NCBI GenBank assembly: GCA_023415835.1
Contig: JAEZJK010000050.1
Span: forward strand, 1 to 64,000
Reading direction: 5' to 3'
Source of the DNA: Bacillota bacterium
Lineage (GTDB): Bacteria; Bacillota; UBA4882; UBA8346
Length of the DNA stretch: 64,000 nucleotides
In this document: positions 43,578 through 53,293 of the stretch, piece after piece
Layout of the letters: the number at the start of each line of letters is the position of its first letter
Position numbering within the stretch: the stretch's first letter is position 1
Translations under genes and position numbers: made by a program
Notes under the pieces: generated by a model
The model's database searches: none
What the model saw: the letters and a program-made list of their open reading frames with translations, nothing else
Told to the model about the DNA's origin: nothing

Positions 43578-44678
43578 CTATATACCCCGCTCGACCTTTT
43601 TCTGGGCTAATAAATGTTGTTGGTAGGTGCTACTGAAAATATGGCCTCCGTCAGGCTTGGCCACAAAATATAAATAGTCAACTTTAGCTGGAGATATTGC
43701 TGCCCGAAGCGAGGCCAACCCGGGATTGGAAATCGGCCCTGGAGGCAAACCGCTATAACGATAAGTATTATAAGGGGATTCAACCTCCAAATCCTTGTAA
43801 TAGAGGCGTTCCTTATGTTTTCCCAAAGCAAATAGGACGGTAGCGCATGATTGTAATGGATATCCCCGTCGTAACCGGTTATTAAAAATACCGGCAATTA
43901 TCGGCCGTTCCTCCGCTTTCCTAGCTTCTTTTTCGACAATCGATGCAATAATTACTATTTGACGTTTCTGTAACGGTGTTGTGGCGCCTATTTCCGACTC
44001 GAATACCTCGTTAAACCGTTTCAGCATTTTAGCAATAATCTCTTCTTCCGTAGCATCAAGGCTAAAATCATAGGTGTCCGGAAAAAGATATCCTTCAGGC
44101 GCTACTTTCCATGGCTCACCCATAATGCCGCTAATAAATTGATTATCTTTTAAGAGCTCCAGGAAACGGCTTCGGCTGCCCAACCCCTTTTCCGCAAATA
44201 AGTTAGCAATTTCTTTAGTGGTTAACCCTTCCGGAACGGTTATCCTAATCTGCCCCGGTATCCCCCGCCTTAATTCCTTAACAATGCGAAACAGGTTCAT
44301 CCCCGGTCCCAATTGATATCTTCCTGCTTTAACCATCCGCTTTTCGGGGTTTAAGCGGACATAAATTTCGTAGGCAAACCCGCTTCGGATTATTCCACGG
44401 GTATCCAACTCAGCTGCTACTTGGCGTAATGAAGTCCCATAGGGCACTTCGAAAACCGACAGTTGGGCGGAGCCAGGAATTTCCGGAAAAAAGTTCCAAA
44501 AAAAAGCTGCTAAAAGAATTGCTAAAAAGATAGTAGAAATGATAATTCCACCCCCAAGCCGAGGGTGGCCTTGCCAAAACTTTTCAATTATTTCCTTCGA
44601 GAAAAGATTGTTCGAACTAAGCCTGGTTAGTGATGAACCATTATTATTTCTCATCCAAGAGGTTATTCTCTGACGCAC
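43578..44678 (-). CDS. mltG: Endolytic murein transglycosylase MltG
   Basis: The 366-residue membrane-anchored enzyme cleaves nascent glycan strands. One membrane helix lies at about residues 45-63 after a cytoplasmic tail. A LysM-like subdomain (VPYGTSLRQVAAELDTRGI near 77) is followed by the catalytic YceG domain: ASIVEKEARKAEERPIIAGIFNNRL near 246 contains the catalytic Glu, then LQSCATVLFALG and YNTYRYSGLPPGPISNPGLASLRAA. The start is GTG behind AGGAGG with a long spacer. It ends the ruvX-DUF1292-mltG cluster seen in Firmicutes. Confidence 0.94.
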   Translation of the reverse strand: MRQRITSWMRNNNGSSLTRLSSNNLFSKEIIEKFWQGHPRLGGGIIISTIFLAILLAAFFWNFFPEIPGSAQLSVFEVPYGTSLRQVAAELDTRGIIRSGFAYEIYVRLNPEKRMVKAGRYQLGPGMNLFRIVKELRRGIPGQIRITVPEGLTTKEIANLFAEKGLGSRSRFLELLKDNQFISGIMGEPWKVAPEGYLFPDTYDFSLDATEEEIIAKMLKRFNEVFESEIGATTPLQKRQIVIIASIVEKEARKAEERPIIAGIFNNRLRRGYPLQSCATVLFALGKHKERLYYKDLEVESPYNTYRYSGLPPGPISNPGLASLRAAISPAKVDYLYFVAKPDGGHIFSSTYQQHLLAQKKVERGI

Positions 44679-44736
44679 TCTTAAATCATCCTCCTGGTGA
44701 ATATTATACTAAAAATTTTGCCCACTTACAAATCCC

Positions 44737-45024
44737 TTATTGTTCTTCAGGACCTTCTTCATCCTCTTCGTACATATCCTCTAAAACCTCGCAAACTTTA
44801 GCAAATTCCTCATCATCTTCGATATCGACCAGGACATCCTCACCTGCTTCATCGGTGTCAATCCTGAAAATTATCGCTTCTTCATCTTCTTCTTCTTGAG
44901 GGACTTCCGGAAGCATGACTGCATATTTTAAACCATCAACTTCCAACACATTCAATAGGTTAAAACGATGTTCGTGCCCATCTTCATCCACTAAGGTAAT
45001 CCAGTTTGATTCTTGTTCTGTCAT
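44737..45024 (-). CDS. DUF1292 family acidic protein (YrzB-like)
   Basis: The 95-residue protein matches DUF1292: ITLVDEDGHEHRFNLLNVLEVDGLKYAVMLP followed by an acidic tail with FRIDTDEAGED. About a third of the residues are Asp or Glu. Function unknown. In Bacillus the homologue yrzB lies between ruvX (yrrK) and mltG (yrrL), as here. The ATG has GGAGGCG ahead of it. Confidence 0.9.
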   Translation of the reverse strand: MTEQESNWITLVDEDGHEHRFNLLNVLEVDGLKYAVMLPEVPQEEEDEEAIIFRIDTDEAGEDVLVDIEDDEEFAKVCEVLEDMYEEDEEGPEEQ

Positions 45025-45220
45025 GACAACGCCTCCTGTTATTTTACTTACACCATATTAATCAAATTGACCCGGGTTTATTCCATGAAGCTCTATAAGT
45101 GCAATTAGTATCTAGGATGTAAAGCTTTCACTGCAACATATATTTTTACCCATTCAACCAATCTTAATTCGATAAATTCAGGTCCCATCCTTTTAATTGG
45201 CTTCAATTTCCCCAAAAATT

Positions 45221-45640
45221 TTAATTCTTTTTTCGAAAATCGAGATAATTTTGGAGGATAAACACCGCCGCCACTTGATCGATTTTTTGTTTCCTTTTGC
45301 GCCTTGAGAGATCGGCTTCGAGCAGAACCCTTTCAGCAGCTACAGTTGAAAGCCGTTCATCCCAAAAAATTAAGGGCAGCCCGGTTTTTTCCCCTAATTT
45401 ATTGCCAAAGGCCCGGATTTTCTCAGCCATGATCCCTTCGGTACCATCCATGTTTTTGGGAAGGCCAACCACAATCCCATCAACCATTTCTTTTTTAACA
45501 ATCCCGTAAATGGCCTCTAAATCACGTCCCAGCGAGTCCTGGCGTTCTAATACCGAGTGCCCTTGAGCAAAAAGCTCCAACGAATCGCTGATTGCAATGC
45601 CAATTCGGCGTTGGCCGACATCCAACCCAATCCACCGCAT
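45221..45640 (-). CDS. ruvX: Putative pre-16S rRNA nuclease / Holliday-junction resolvase-like YqgF
   Basis: The 139-residue RNase H-fold protein begins GLDVGQRRIGIAISD with the first acidic ligand, has VGLPKNMDGTEG near residue 59, and WDERLSTVAAERVL near 95 with the second and third acidic residues. It processes the 16S rRNA 5' end in E. coli. The usual upstream alaS is not in the window; instead a ferredoxin-type aldo/keto reductase precedes it by nine bases. Confidence 0.93.
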   Translation of the reverse strand: MRWIGLDVGQRRIGIAISDSLELFAQGHSVLERQDSLGRDLEAIYGIVKKEMVDGIVVGLPKNMDGTEGIMAEKIRAFGNKLGEKTGLPLIFWDERLSTVAAERVLLEADLSRRKRKQKIDQVAAVFILQNYLDFRKKN

Positions 45641-45649
45641 GTTGTCCCC

Positions 45650-46594
45650 TTAACAAATTTTTAAACAAAATTCCGGGCAAGCCCGGGCGCAATAACCGCA
45701 ACGGACGCACTTTGCCCGGTCAACCCTGATCCGGCCGTTATCCAAAGCCAGCGCGTCAAAATGGCACTTAGTCAGGCAGCGGCCGCATCCCTGACACCAG
45801 CCGGCAACATGTAGATAACGTTCCTCCAGATTTATCTGGGAGGCCAAATCCAGAGGCGCCTCTAAACCGGCTAATAACGCCAGGTTCATTTTTACCTCCG
45901 CTGCCGATTGCATCCCAATCGCAATGGCATCAACGCATTTAAGCCCGTTGATATAAGCAATTGCCGCTGCAGCGTTTTTGATTAAGTGTCCGCCCGCTAG
46001 GGCTTTCATCGCATAGATCCCTTTTCCAAATTCTTTAGCAGTCCGAATAGCCGCTACCATATCATCAACTGAGCCGTCTTTAATTCCAATTCCCTCCTGG
46101 TTGATCAGGGGGTGGATCACCTCAACAGCCGGCTCAGCCGCTCCCGCCCTTACTCCGGCCACCGTATGGGTTGAAATCCCAACCGCTTTGATGATCCCTT
46201 TTGCTTTGGCTTCGGTTAAATAATCAAGTGCCCCCCGATGCCCTCTCAAATAAGACGCGCTCTCCATTTCATGAAGGCAAAAGAGGTCAATATAGTCCCG
46301 TTTCAATTCTTTTCTAGCTTTTTCAATGCTCTCCCGCATCTCGGCGGCAGTTGCCGCATAAGACTTGGTGGCAATGACCATTTGCGGGTACTTCCGCAGC
46401 GCGAGGGCTAATGGTTGATAAGTCCCGTAGATTTCGGCGGTATCAAAAAAGTTTACCCCTAATTCATAAGCTTGGCCGAATAAATCGGTGGCAGCTTCCG
46501 GAGCTAAGCCTTTCTGGTGCGGACCGACGGTAAGCGTCCCGAAACAGAGCTTTGAAACCAATAAATCAGTGCATCCGAGCTTCTTCAGTTCCAT
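45650..46594 (-). CDS. Aldo/keto reductase with C-terminal ferredoxin domain
   Basis: The 314-residue protein has an aldo/keto reductase barrel (LGCTDLLVSKLCFGTLTVG near residue 6, FFDTAEIYG near 49, KSYAATAAEMRESIEKARKEL) and a C-terminal ferredoxin region with CQGCGRCLTKC near 268 and CVRCGYCARACPEFC near 295, enough for two [4Fe-4S] clusters. Such fusions suggest ferredoxin-linked redox chemistry in anaerobes. Substrate unknown. It follows the baseplate-J gene by eight bases, with a poor ribosome site, so expression probably depends on that gene's transcript. Confidence 0.88.
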   Translation of the reverse strand: MELKKLGCTDLLVSKLCFGTLTVGPHQKGLAPEAATDLFGQAYELGVNFFDTAEIYGTYQPLALALRKYPQMVIATKSYAATAAEMRESIEKARKELKRDYIDLFCLHEMESASYLRGHRGALDYLTEAKAKGIIKAVGISTHTVAGVRAGAAEPAVEVIHPLINQEGIGIKDGSVDDMVAAIRTAKEFGKGIYAMKALAGGHLIKNAAAAIAYINGLKCVDAIAIGMQSAAEVKMNLALLAGLEAPLDLASQINLEERYLHVAGWCQGCGRCLTKCHFDALALDNGRIRVDRAKCVRCGYCARACPEFCLKIC

Positions 46595-46602
46595 AGTATC
46601 GT

Positions 46603-48126
46603 TTATTTTTGGCCCCCTGCCGGAAAGATCACTTTTATCTGAAAAGCAAATGACGGTAATTTGGCGGAATTATTCTTCATATCGATTTTAAACCGGGATA
46701 CTTCATTCTGCTGGGTTAATAGAGCCGTAGCTTGTTCTTTGGTTTTACCTTTAATTAGGGCCTTGATTTTTCCCGGCTCAAGCACCCCTTTGAGCAAGCC
46801 CCTGCCGGTTAGCATTAACTCCGCTTTACCTGCCCCAACCTGACCCGGCTTAACTTTGGTTAACACTACCGGTTTATTTTGGCTTTGAAATCCCGGAGGG
46901 ATGCTTTCCTCAAATTTTCGGGTCAAATATTTGAGAATATCGTCAGTTAAAGGGGCTAGGACTGAACTCCGGTAGTCAAGGTTAGTTTGGAGGGAATCGC
47001 TTTCCTCTCCGATATCGGGCACATTGATAACCCTTATTATTTCCGTTTGTACCAGTTCAGGCAGGTAAAAGTATCCATTGCCAGCCAAAGCGGCGAGTTC
47101 CTCGGATCCTGCCAATTGCATCTGCCGTTTAGCTTCGCTCTCACCCTTTTTGACATCAGTTAAAGTTATCACCGCTACTTTCCGATCCGAACCGTTCATT
47201 GTAGGAGAGGCATTAATCACCTTTAAAAAACGTTGATATTTTCCGCTTAGGATTGTTATTGATTTCGAGGGTTGGTTACCGATGGTCCCTTTTTTTTCAG
47301 CAGTGATATTCACTTCAATCCGGCCGTATTCTTCCCCAACAGCAATTCCATCCCGATATTTAGTCTGCCGCTTGGGGACCAAGGCATCCTTGTCGGTGAG
47401 AAACCGCACCCCGGCTTTTCCAATGACGATGCTTCCTTTGGGAAGGACTACCGGCTGCCCGGTGCTATTGATCAACGTAATCCTCCCAACCGCCGGGGTT
47501 ACGCCCACAATCTTTGAACCGGTGGTTACGGTTTGCACTTTGATCTGGTTATCCTTTTCCAGTATTTTAGCTGGGATCTTACCATCCAGAAGTTCTTGGG
47601 CGTTAAAAACGGTGCCGATTTGCACCCCGGTGGAAAAAGTTAACGCTTGTTCCTTAGGATAGACGATGATTACCGCCCGAGGTTGGAAAAACCACCAACA
47701 TGCCAGAATCAAACTGAACATTGAGATAAGGATTGCGAACTGCAATCCTCCCTGCCATTGAGTCCATCCCGGGCCGGCCGTTTCGATGCCGGTCTCGGGA
47801 GAAGCGGCAATTTCTATTTCAGCCTTTTGATAAGCCGCTTCCGGTTCATTACGGTGCCGGGGAAAAGTAACTTTGCCCTCCTTGATGGTGGAGATTCCAA
47901 AGCGATGGGCCAAGCCGATTAATATTGAATCGTCGGAATTAATGGCAATTTCCTTTTCCTCTTCTTCGGCATAGAATTTTAGAAGCCTCAAATTAATTTC
48001 GTTACTTAAAAGTGTTGCGTCTTTTGCCACTTCTAAAATTACCCGTTCCCCGGGAGTATTAATTATCTCCTTAACTAGGCTTTCAATTGATAAACCTTCT
48101 TCAATTCTGATCCTAGCCTCAGACAT
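46603..48126 (-). CDS. Membrane protein with baseplate J-like domain
   Basis: The 507-residue protein has a small alpha/beta N-terminal domain (residues about 1-85), a membrane helix at about 150-168, and an extracytoplasmic beta-rich region with the baseplate-J signature KKGTIGNQPSKSITIL near 280. Despite the name there are no phage genes nearby; proteins of this type occur in Firmicutes genomes as envelope proteins of unknown role. The ATG follows AAAGGAGTGA and starts two bases after the previous gene's stop region, so the pair with the large membrane protein upstream looks like one operon. Confidence 0.7.
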   Translation of the reverse strand: MSEARIRIEEGLSIESLVKEIINTPGERVILEVAKDATLLSNEINLRLLKFYAEEEEKEIAINSDDSILIGLAHRFGISTIKEGKVTFPRHRNEPEAAYQKAEIEIAASPETGIETAGPGWTQWQGGLQFAILISMFSLILACWWFFQPRAVIIVYPKEQALTFSTGVQIGTVFNAQELLDGKIPAKILEKDNQIKVQTVTTGSKIVGVTPAVGRITLINSTGQPVVLPKGSIVIGKAGVRFLTDKDALVPKRQTKYRDGIAVGEEYGRIEVNITAEKKGTIGNQPSKSITILSGKYQRFLKVINASPTMNGSDRKVAVITLTDVKKGESEAKRQMQLAGSEELAALAGNGYFYLPELVQTEIIRVINVPDIGEESDSLQTNLDYRSSVLAPLTDDILKYLTRKFEESIPPGFQSQNKPVVLTKVKPGQVGAGKAELMLTGRGLLKGVLEPGKIKALIKGKTKEQATALLTQQNEVSRFKIDMKNNSAKLPSFAFQIKVIFPAGGQK

Positions 48127-48128
48127 TG

Positions 48129-50297
48129 TTAATCACTCCTTTTGTCCCGCTCTTCAAACAACACTAGGAGTAATAAGACACCGCCAAATAAAAACATTGT
48201 GGCTACCGCAACAATTCCGGAATCATTAACTACTAAGGCAATGAATGCGGTAAAAACCAATCCCAAAAACCCTTTCAGTTGTTCCGGATACTTCCGAAGC
48301 AGCTCGATAATTTTTTGTGACGGTTTGTAGTAAAGTAATGGAATTATGAGTAAAATGGCTAACAAAGCCTTGGACCAAGGTGTATAATCAATCAACCTCA
48401 GGTTCATTTCCCATTTCCGGAGGATCAATTCTTTAATTGCCTGAAAGCCTTCTTCTTTAATTAAGAACAACAACTGCCCGAAATGAGTCATACTGCTTCT
48501 ACTCAAAAAAAAGTCCCACAACCCTATCAAAGTTATTAAGGCAACTAATGATAAGAGCAACTTGCCAATTTCTTTGAAATCTATCCGTTTCTTCAACAGA
48601 AGCAGGTTGGTAATTCCCAAACCAAGTATCACAGTAGTGCCGCCACCGATATTGGCCCCGAAATTCGGGTGAGATACCAATAAAGCCAATAACCAAGTAC
48701 CGGCGAGGAGAATCGTCCCCTGATTTTTTTGGAAAGCCTTAAAGTTTAGCGATATAAATATCGTATACGCTCCCAAGAGAAACCCCAAATATTCATTGCC
48801 GATGCCGTAAAAACGGGCCCCCGCCACCATAGAGTATCCCAGAAACGATTTGCCTTCCAAAAATCCGTTGCCAAACCCGTCAACGGCAATTATGATTACA
48901 GTTATTAAACTAATCAGGGACAGGATCCGGAACGGATCATGCCCTTGGATCCGGATCGCGGCGATTAAAAACAAGGCGATTAAAACAAGTGTCCCTCCGA
49001 TGACCGCAAACCAATTCAACGGATTTAAGGCCGCTTCAATTAAGAATATGGCTGGAACCGTTTGTAACGATAAATAAGTATAGGTAAGCAATTTGAAATA
49101 GATGGGCGGCCATTTAAAGATTAAACCGGCTATTCCGGCCAAAATCGCTGCGATCAAAAAATAAGCGTAACCGGTAAGCAACGGCCATCTAATCCGGTAG
49201 TTTTGGATCAATTGGGGCCGGAGGCGGGCTATTTGGCGCCAATCTCCAGGAACCGACCCTAAACTTTGCCCGTTAAAACGGCCTGACTTCTTAATGCCCA
49301 GAAATTTAAGGATCGTCGCCGGAAAGTCATATTCGGTAATTACTCCAGCTTTTCTGGTGCTATAGGAATAAATAATTCCCGGCTTAAGCCCCGGCCCTTT
49401 GATGGCCGCCGGTATTAATTTCTCCCCTATTTTGGCCTTTCGTTGCGGCGGGATACCGGTGAACAGTAGCGTCAAAGTGGAGTGATAATCGATTGTGGCC
49501 TGCAATTTTCCAAAGAGTTGATCATACCTTTTCATAACGGACCGTCGGTAAAATGCCCAACGCTCGTCGTTTAAGTATAAGCCGAACCTTTCCAACCGCT
49601 CCAAATCACCGAGCGTAATTACCAGAACATCCGCCTTTGATTTAAAATCCAGCCAATAAGAGAGGATTTTCCGCTCATCAGTCGCCAATCCGAATGGAAA
49701 ATCGGGGGCGTTTTTAAGGGTCTCCCTGCCCAGGGCTGCTAAATCCACCTGGCCTTTTTCATCCATTACTAAAAGGGCGCCTCCCCGATTAAGAAAATCG
49801 GCGTCGGCATTTCCGATAGCTGCAGTCCGATAGGAATTCCGGTGTAATTGCCAACCCAAACGGCCTACATTTTGCGCCGTTGAACCGGAGTTTAGTTGGA
49901 GTATTTTGGCAAGGCCAAGATGAACCCCGCCATTCTCCGCCAGATTATAACCGGTTAGCGAGCGGTAAAGCTCGCCAGCGGGAAGTTGTTTATATTCCTC
50001 ATTGGCGTTTAATATTAATAAACTTTCCTCAGGCACCGGTTTCAGCTGAGTCCCGCTATTAAATCCCAGATATACTTTTTCAGGAGTAACCGGATCCGAT
50101 ACCGGGACAGCTATCAAGCCGACAGCCCCGCTACTTAGAAAATTTTTCAGGTTAGGAGTATCATTGAGATCTTCAAAAGTCAGCCGGGGAATATCGATTA
50201 TTAAAACTTGTTTCCCAGATTCAGCCGCTAAAGGAATAGCGACAGCTATTAAAAACAAACCCAAACAGATAAAAGAAGCAATTTTACCAATGCGCAC
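48129..50297 (-). CDS. Large membrane protein with alkaline-phosphatase-like N-terminal domain
   Basis: The 722-residue protein has a signal peptide (residues about 7-25), an extracytoplasmic domain to about 355 that resembles the alkaline phosphatase/sulfatase fold (KQVLIIDIPRLTFEDL near 29, GDLERLERFGLYL near 230, DYHSTLTLLFTGIPP near 270, DFPATILKFLGI near 328), and about ten membrane segments from 375 to 715. The usual metal-binding Asp-His set is not obvious, so activity is uncertain. GTG start behind GAGGG. Domain arrangement suggests a role in modifying cell-envelope polymers, by inference. Confidence 0.6.
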   Translation of the reverse strand: MRIGKIASFICLGLFLIAVAIPLAAESGKQVLIIDIPRLTFEDLNDTPNLKNFLSSGAVGLIAVPVSDPVTPEKVYLGFNSGTQLKPVPEESLLILNANEEYKQLPAGELYRSLTGYNLAENGGVHLGLAKILQLNSGSTAQNVGRLGWQLHRNSYRTAAIGNADADFLNRGGALLVMDEKGQVDLAALGRETLKNAPDFPFGLATDERKILSYWLDFKSKADVLVITLGDLERLERFGLYLNDERWAFYRRSVMKRYDQLFGKLQATIDYHSTLTLLFTGIPPQRKAKIGEKLIPAAIKGPGLKPGIIYSYSTRKAGVITEYDFPATILKFLGIKKSGRFNGQSLGSVPGDWRQIARLRPQLIQNYRIRWPLLTGYAYFLIAAILAGIAGLIFKWPPIYFKLLTYTYLSLQTVPAIFLIEAALNPLNWFAVIGGTLVLIALFLIAAIRIQGHDPFRILSLISLITVIIIAVDGFGNGFLEGKSFLGYSMVAGARFYGIGNEYLGFLLGAYTIFISLNFKAFQKNQGTILLAGTWLLALLVSHPNFGANIGGGTTVILGLGITNLLLLKKRIDFKEIGKLLLSLVALITLIGLWDFFLSRSSMTHFGQLLFLIKEEGFQAIKELILRKWEMNLRLIDYTPWSKALLAILLIIPLLYYKPSQKIIELLRKYPEQLKGFLGLVFTAFIALVVNDSGIVAVATMFLFGGVLLLLVLFEERDKRSD

Positions 50298-50365
50298 CGG
50301 AAACCCTCACCTTTACAAGAATCTTATGGCTCAATGTTAAACACCGTTTGGTAGCCCAACTAAAA

Positions 50366-50387
50366 AAGCGGACTAAACCCGCCTTTT
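50366..50387 (-). terminator. Terminator of the AI-2E-type permease gene
   Basis: GCGG (50368-50371) and CCGC (50379-50382) with A/T flanks form a short stem; on the minus strand it runs into TTTTTTAG. Confidence 0.5.
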
Positions 50388-50492
50388 GTTCTGAGAAACG
50401 ATTTTAATTAGCATAAGGATCGGTAAATATATTAATATACCCCAATCATTTCCGAAATTATATCTTAATCATAACTAATCCGGCAATACTTG

Positions 50493-51560
50493 TCAATCTA
50501 ACTCAGGGTGATTAAAATTAAGTTGCTCGGAAATTGGTTCGTTATTCTCTAACCCAAAAGATATTTCATAGATACTCTTGATCAAGATCCATACAATCGC
50601 TCCCAAAGGCACGGCGAAGACCATCCCGATCAGTCCCCCGATCCTGCTCCCGGCCAATATCAAATAAACAACCGCAATCGGGTGGATTTGTAAGCTACCC
50701 CCGATGATCCGGGGAACCAACAGCATAACTTCCAATTGATTAATGAATAAAAATATGATCACCACATATACCGCTTTCCATGGCGACTGCAACAACGCCA
50801 ATATTACCGCCGGAACCGCCCCCAATACCGGACCAAAATATGGTATTAAATTTAGCGCTCCAGCCAATAAACCCAGTAAAAATGCGGTTTCAAACCCAAG
50901 CAAACTAAGCCCGGCCCCTATGAGCAAACCTACGATCATTGTTGTTAACAATTGCCCGCGGATATAGATTTTCAACACTGCGTCAATTTTTAAAAAGGTA
51001 CGGGTCCAATGCCCCCCCAGATTTTGAGTCAACCAATAATAGCTTTTCTGCTTTAGCCTCGGATAGTCACGGCTGATATAATAGGCTAAAACCGGGGCCA
51101 AAATGAAGAGTAGTGCCTTGGAGAGTAGGTTTACGGTTGTCTCCGCCACTTGGATTAAAGAATTCCGCAAGATCGTTTCCAGCCTTTCGATAACCCCGGC
51201 CACAATTGGTTTAAAATTAATTGGCAGCTTCCCATAAAATTGATTAAACCTTCCCCCCAGCAGCTCGAATTCTCTGTAAATATAAGGCAGCCTTTGGAGT
51301 ATTTCGGTCATGTCTTCAACCAGGCGAGGTAAAATTATACCGAAAACTAACGCCATTATCAAAAAAATAATCAAATAAACAGTTAAAATTGCATATTCGC
51401 GCCGGGCCCCTCTCCTTTCTAAAAACTCAACCAAAGGATTAATGGCGTATGCCAAGAAAAAAGCTATCACAAACGGGCTGATAATCGCCTTCGATAAATA
51501 AAGCAGGTAAACACTTAGCGGAATAACCAAGAGAATGAAGAATAATTTTTTAACCGGCAT
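50493..51560 (-). CDS. AI-2E family transporter
   Basis: The 355-residue protein has about eight membrane segments and the AI-2E exporter-family landmarks: an N-terminal pair of helices with FVIAFFLAYAINPLVEFLERRG near residue 30, ALNLIPYFGPVLGAVPA near 235 and a final helix region IGMVFAVPLGAIVWIL near 313. Members include TqsA and Na+/H+ antiporter-like proteins, so the substrate cannot be named. In Bacillus the relative yrrI lies near ruvX and alaS. Confidence 0.88.
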   Translation of the reverse strand: MPVKKLFFILLVIPLSVYLLYLSKAIISPFVIAFFLAYAINPLVEFLERRGARREYAILTVYLIIFLIMALVFGIILPRLVEDMTEILQRLPYIYREFELLGGRFNQFYGKLPINFKPIVAGVIERLETILRNSLIQVAETTVNLLSKALLFILAPVLAYYISRDYPRLKQKSYYWLTQNLGGHWTRTFLKIDAVLKIYIRGQLLTTMIVGLLIGAGLSLLGFETAFLLGLLAGALNLIPYFGPVLGAVPAVILALLQSPWKAVYVVIIFLFINQLEVMLLVPRIIGGSLQIHPIAVVYLILAGSRIGGLIGMVFAVPLGAIVWILIKSIYEISFGLENNEPISEQLNFNHPELD

Positions 51561-51656
51561 ATAGCTCCAACATTAATTGAATTTCACCATAGATAGTCTC
51601 TCCGTTTTGACAAGATATTAGTAGTTTTTTTAGGGGTTTTGATGGTTTTTTCATAT

Positions 51657-51683
51657 AAAAAGCGCACTTGCCAGTGCGCTTTT
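51657..51683 (-). terminator. Terminator of the small glycine-zipper protein gene
   Basis: AAAAAGCGCACT (51657-51668), loop TGCC, AGTGCGCTTTT (51673-51683). T-runs occur on both strands; it overlaps the stop region of the gene ending at 51685. Confidence 0.8.
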
Positions 51684-51684
51684 C

Positions 51685-51909
51685 TTATGTAATCCTCCGG
51701 GCTAACCTGCGTGAAAATGATTCAGTTCCGTTTTTCATAGCCGAACCCCATCGCATCGCATTATCACGGACCATGTTAACGGTACCGCGGGCTCTATTCT
51801 CAATCTGACCGGTATTCATCATTCCCCGCCTTCGGTTTGCTAACATCACTAAACCAACCGCAGCCCCAACCAAACTTCCGGCAATCAAACTACGAAGGAC
51901 CCGATTCAT
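51685..51909 (-). CDS. Small YtxH-like membrane-anchored protein
   Basis: The 74-residue protein has a short membrane segment with a glycine zipper (SLIAGSLVGAAVGLVML near residue 8-24), then an Arg-rich and amphipathic tail. This is the YtxH-like pattern of stress-related small proteins, but the match is general. GAGGTG lies nine bases before ATG 51909, which I prefer to the GTG at 51921 inside the ribosome site. Confidence 0.6.
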   Translation of the reverse strand: MNRVLRSLIAGSLVGAAVGLVMLANRRRGMMNTGQIENRARGTVNMVRDNAMRWGSAMKNGTESFSRRLARRIT

Positions 51910-52020
51910 TAGCTGTTTCACCTCTTTCCAAGCATATTATCTCCACCGGAAAGAGAGTTTAATCCTATCTAGAAAATGTCGTGCCCATGCATGTGCCCGG
52001 TTCGCCGGGTGGACGGCTAA

Positions 52021-53103
52021 CTACTCAATAGCCCTTTCAATAATTCCGCCTCCCAATACTAGATCTTTCTGGTAAAAGACCACCGCTTGTCCAGGTGTCA
52101 CCGCCCGTTGCGGTTCGTCAAAGGCTACTTCCACCCATTCTCCGCGGGGAATAACCCGGGCCTGGGCAGGCGGGGCGGCATATCTGATCTTCGCTTCCAC
52201 CGCTATTTCCCGGTCAAGTTGGTCAAATGCTATCCACTTAAGATTTGACGCCGCTAGCCTATTGGTAAAAACGGCTGCTCCCGAACCGACAACCACTTCG
52301 TTCCGTTCCGGATTAATTGCGGTCACAAATAAAGGGACTCCGACGGCGATCCCCAAACCTTTACGCTGCCCAATGGTAAAATTAGTGATCCCATTATGCT
52401 CACCCAAAGTATTCCCGTCCTGATCCACAATCTTCCCGGGTTTAGTCGAACCGGGCCGGTATTCTTCAATAAAACGCCGGTAATCCTGATCCGGAATAAA
52501 ACAGATCTCTTGGCTTTCCTGTTTCGAAGCCACTGGTAGTCCAAAACGGGCGGCTTGTTTCCGGATTTCAACTTTGGTATAACCGCCTAAAGGAAACAGG
52601 CTCGCTGCTAGCTGATCCTGGGTTAGGCCATAAAGGACATAACTCTGATCTTTGGTTAAATCAATCCCTTTCCGCAATAGCCAACGTCCCTTCACCGGAT
52701 GGGGATCTTTTTGGACATAATGGCCGGTGGCGACATACTCACCACCCAAAGCCTTCACCTTATCCAATAATTTGTTAAATTTGAGGCTCTGGTTACAGAC
52801 AATACAAGGGTTCGGGGTCCGACCCTGGAGGTATTCGGCGACAAAATAGTCAATCACGTTTTCCCGGAAAGCCCCGTGTAAATTCAAGACATAATAAGGG
52901 ATCCCCAATTTGTCCGCTACCCCACGGGCATCTTCCACCGCCGCCAATGAACAACACCCATCTTCGGCTGCTTCCCCGTACGGTAGATCGGGCGACCAAA
53001 GCTGCATGGTCACCCCGATTACTTCATGGCCTTGTTCCAGGAGGAGCGCCGCCGCTACCGAACTATCCACTCCCCCGCTCATTGCTACGATAACCTTTGA
53101 CAT
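52021..53103 (-). CDS. mnmA: tRNA-specific 2-thiouridylase MnmA
   Basis: The 360-residue enzyme thiolates the wobble uridine of Lys, Glu and Gln tRNAs. The PP-loop is VAMSGGVDSSVAA at residues 5-17; the catalytic cysteines are in NPCIVCNQSLKF near 100 and ESQEICFIPD near 196. GQRKGLGI near 266 begins the tRNA-contacting domain. It takes sulfur from a cysteine desulfurase, and nifS and iscU lie just upstream on the same strand, 190 bases away. Confidence 0.97.
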   Translation of the reverse strand: MSKVIVAMSGGVDSSVAAALLLEQGHEVIGVTMQLWSPDLPYGEAAEDGCCSLAAVEDARGVADKLGIPYYVLNLHGAFRENVIDYFVAEYLQGRTPNPCIVCNQSLKFNKLLDKVKALGGEYVATGHYVQKDPHPVKGRWLLRKGIDLTKDQSYVLYGLTQDQLAASLFPLGGYTKVEIRKQAARFGLPVASKQESQEICFIPDQDYRRFIEEYRPGSTKPGKIVDQDGNTLGEHNGITNFTIGQRKGLGIAVGVPLFVTAINPERNEVVVGSGAAVFTNRLAASNLKWIAFDQLDREIAVEAKIRYAAPPAQARVIPRGEWVEVAFDEPQRAVTPGQAVVFYQKDLVLGGGIIERAIE

Positions 53104-53293
53104 TTATTCATCCATTCTATTAAATTCTGTTGCGCGTTACGCATTAAAAGTTACGCGAAAAACATTCTTTTGGAAAACCGCAATAGCTTATTGTAAACTT
53201 AACTCATAACCCCTGATATAACAACAAGGTCTTTTCCCGTACCGGGAGTTTTTAGGCTCGCTTAACCCGCAATCGGCGCGTAAAACGGTACGT
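53104..53293. other. Intergenic region with inverted GC-rich words
   Basis: TTGCGCGTTACG near 53130 and its partial complement AACGCGCAA near 53297 bracket a 170-bp gap between iscU and mnmA. No gene or convincing terminator is visible. It may be a decayed repeat. Confidence 0.35.

Noticed and set aside
46603..48126. Prophage, suggested by the baseplate J domain
   Set aside because: No capsid, tail, integrase or lysis genes are present; neighbours are housekeeping genes.
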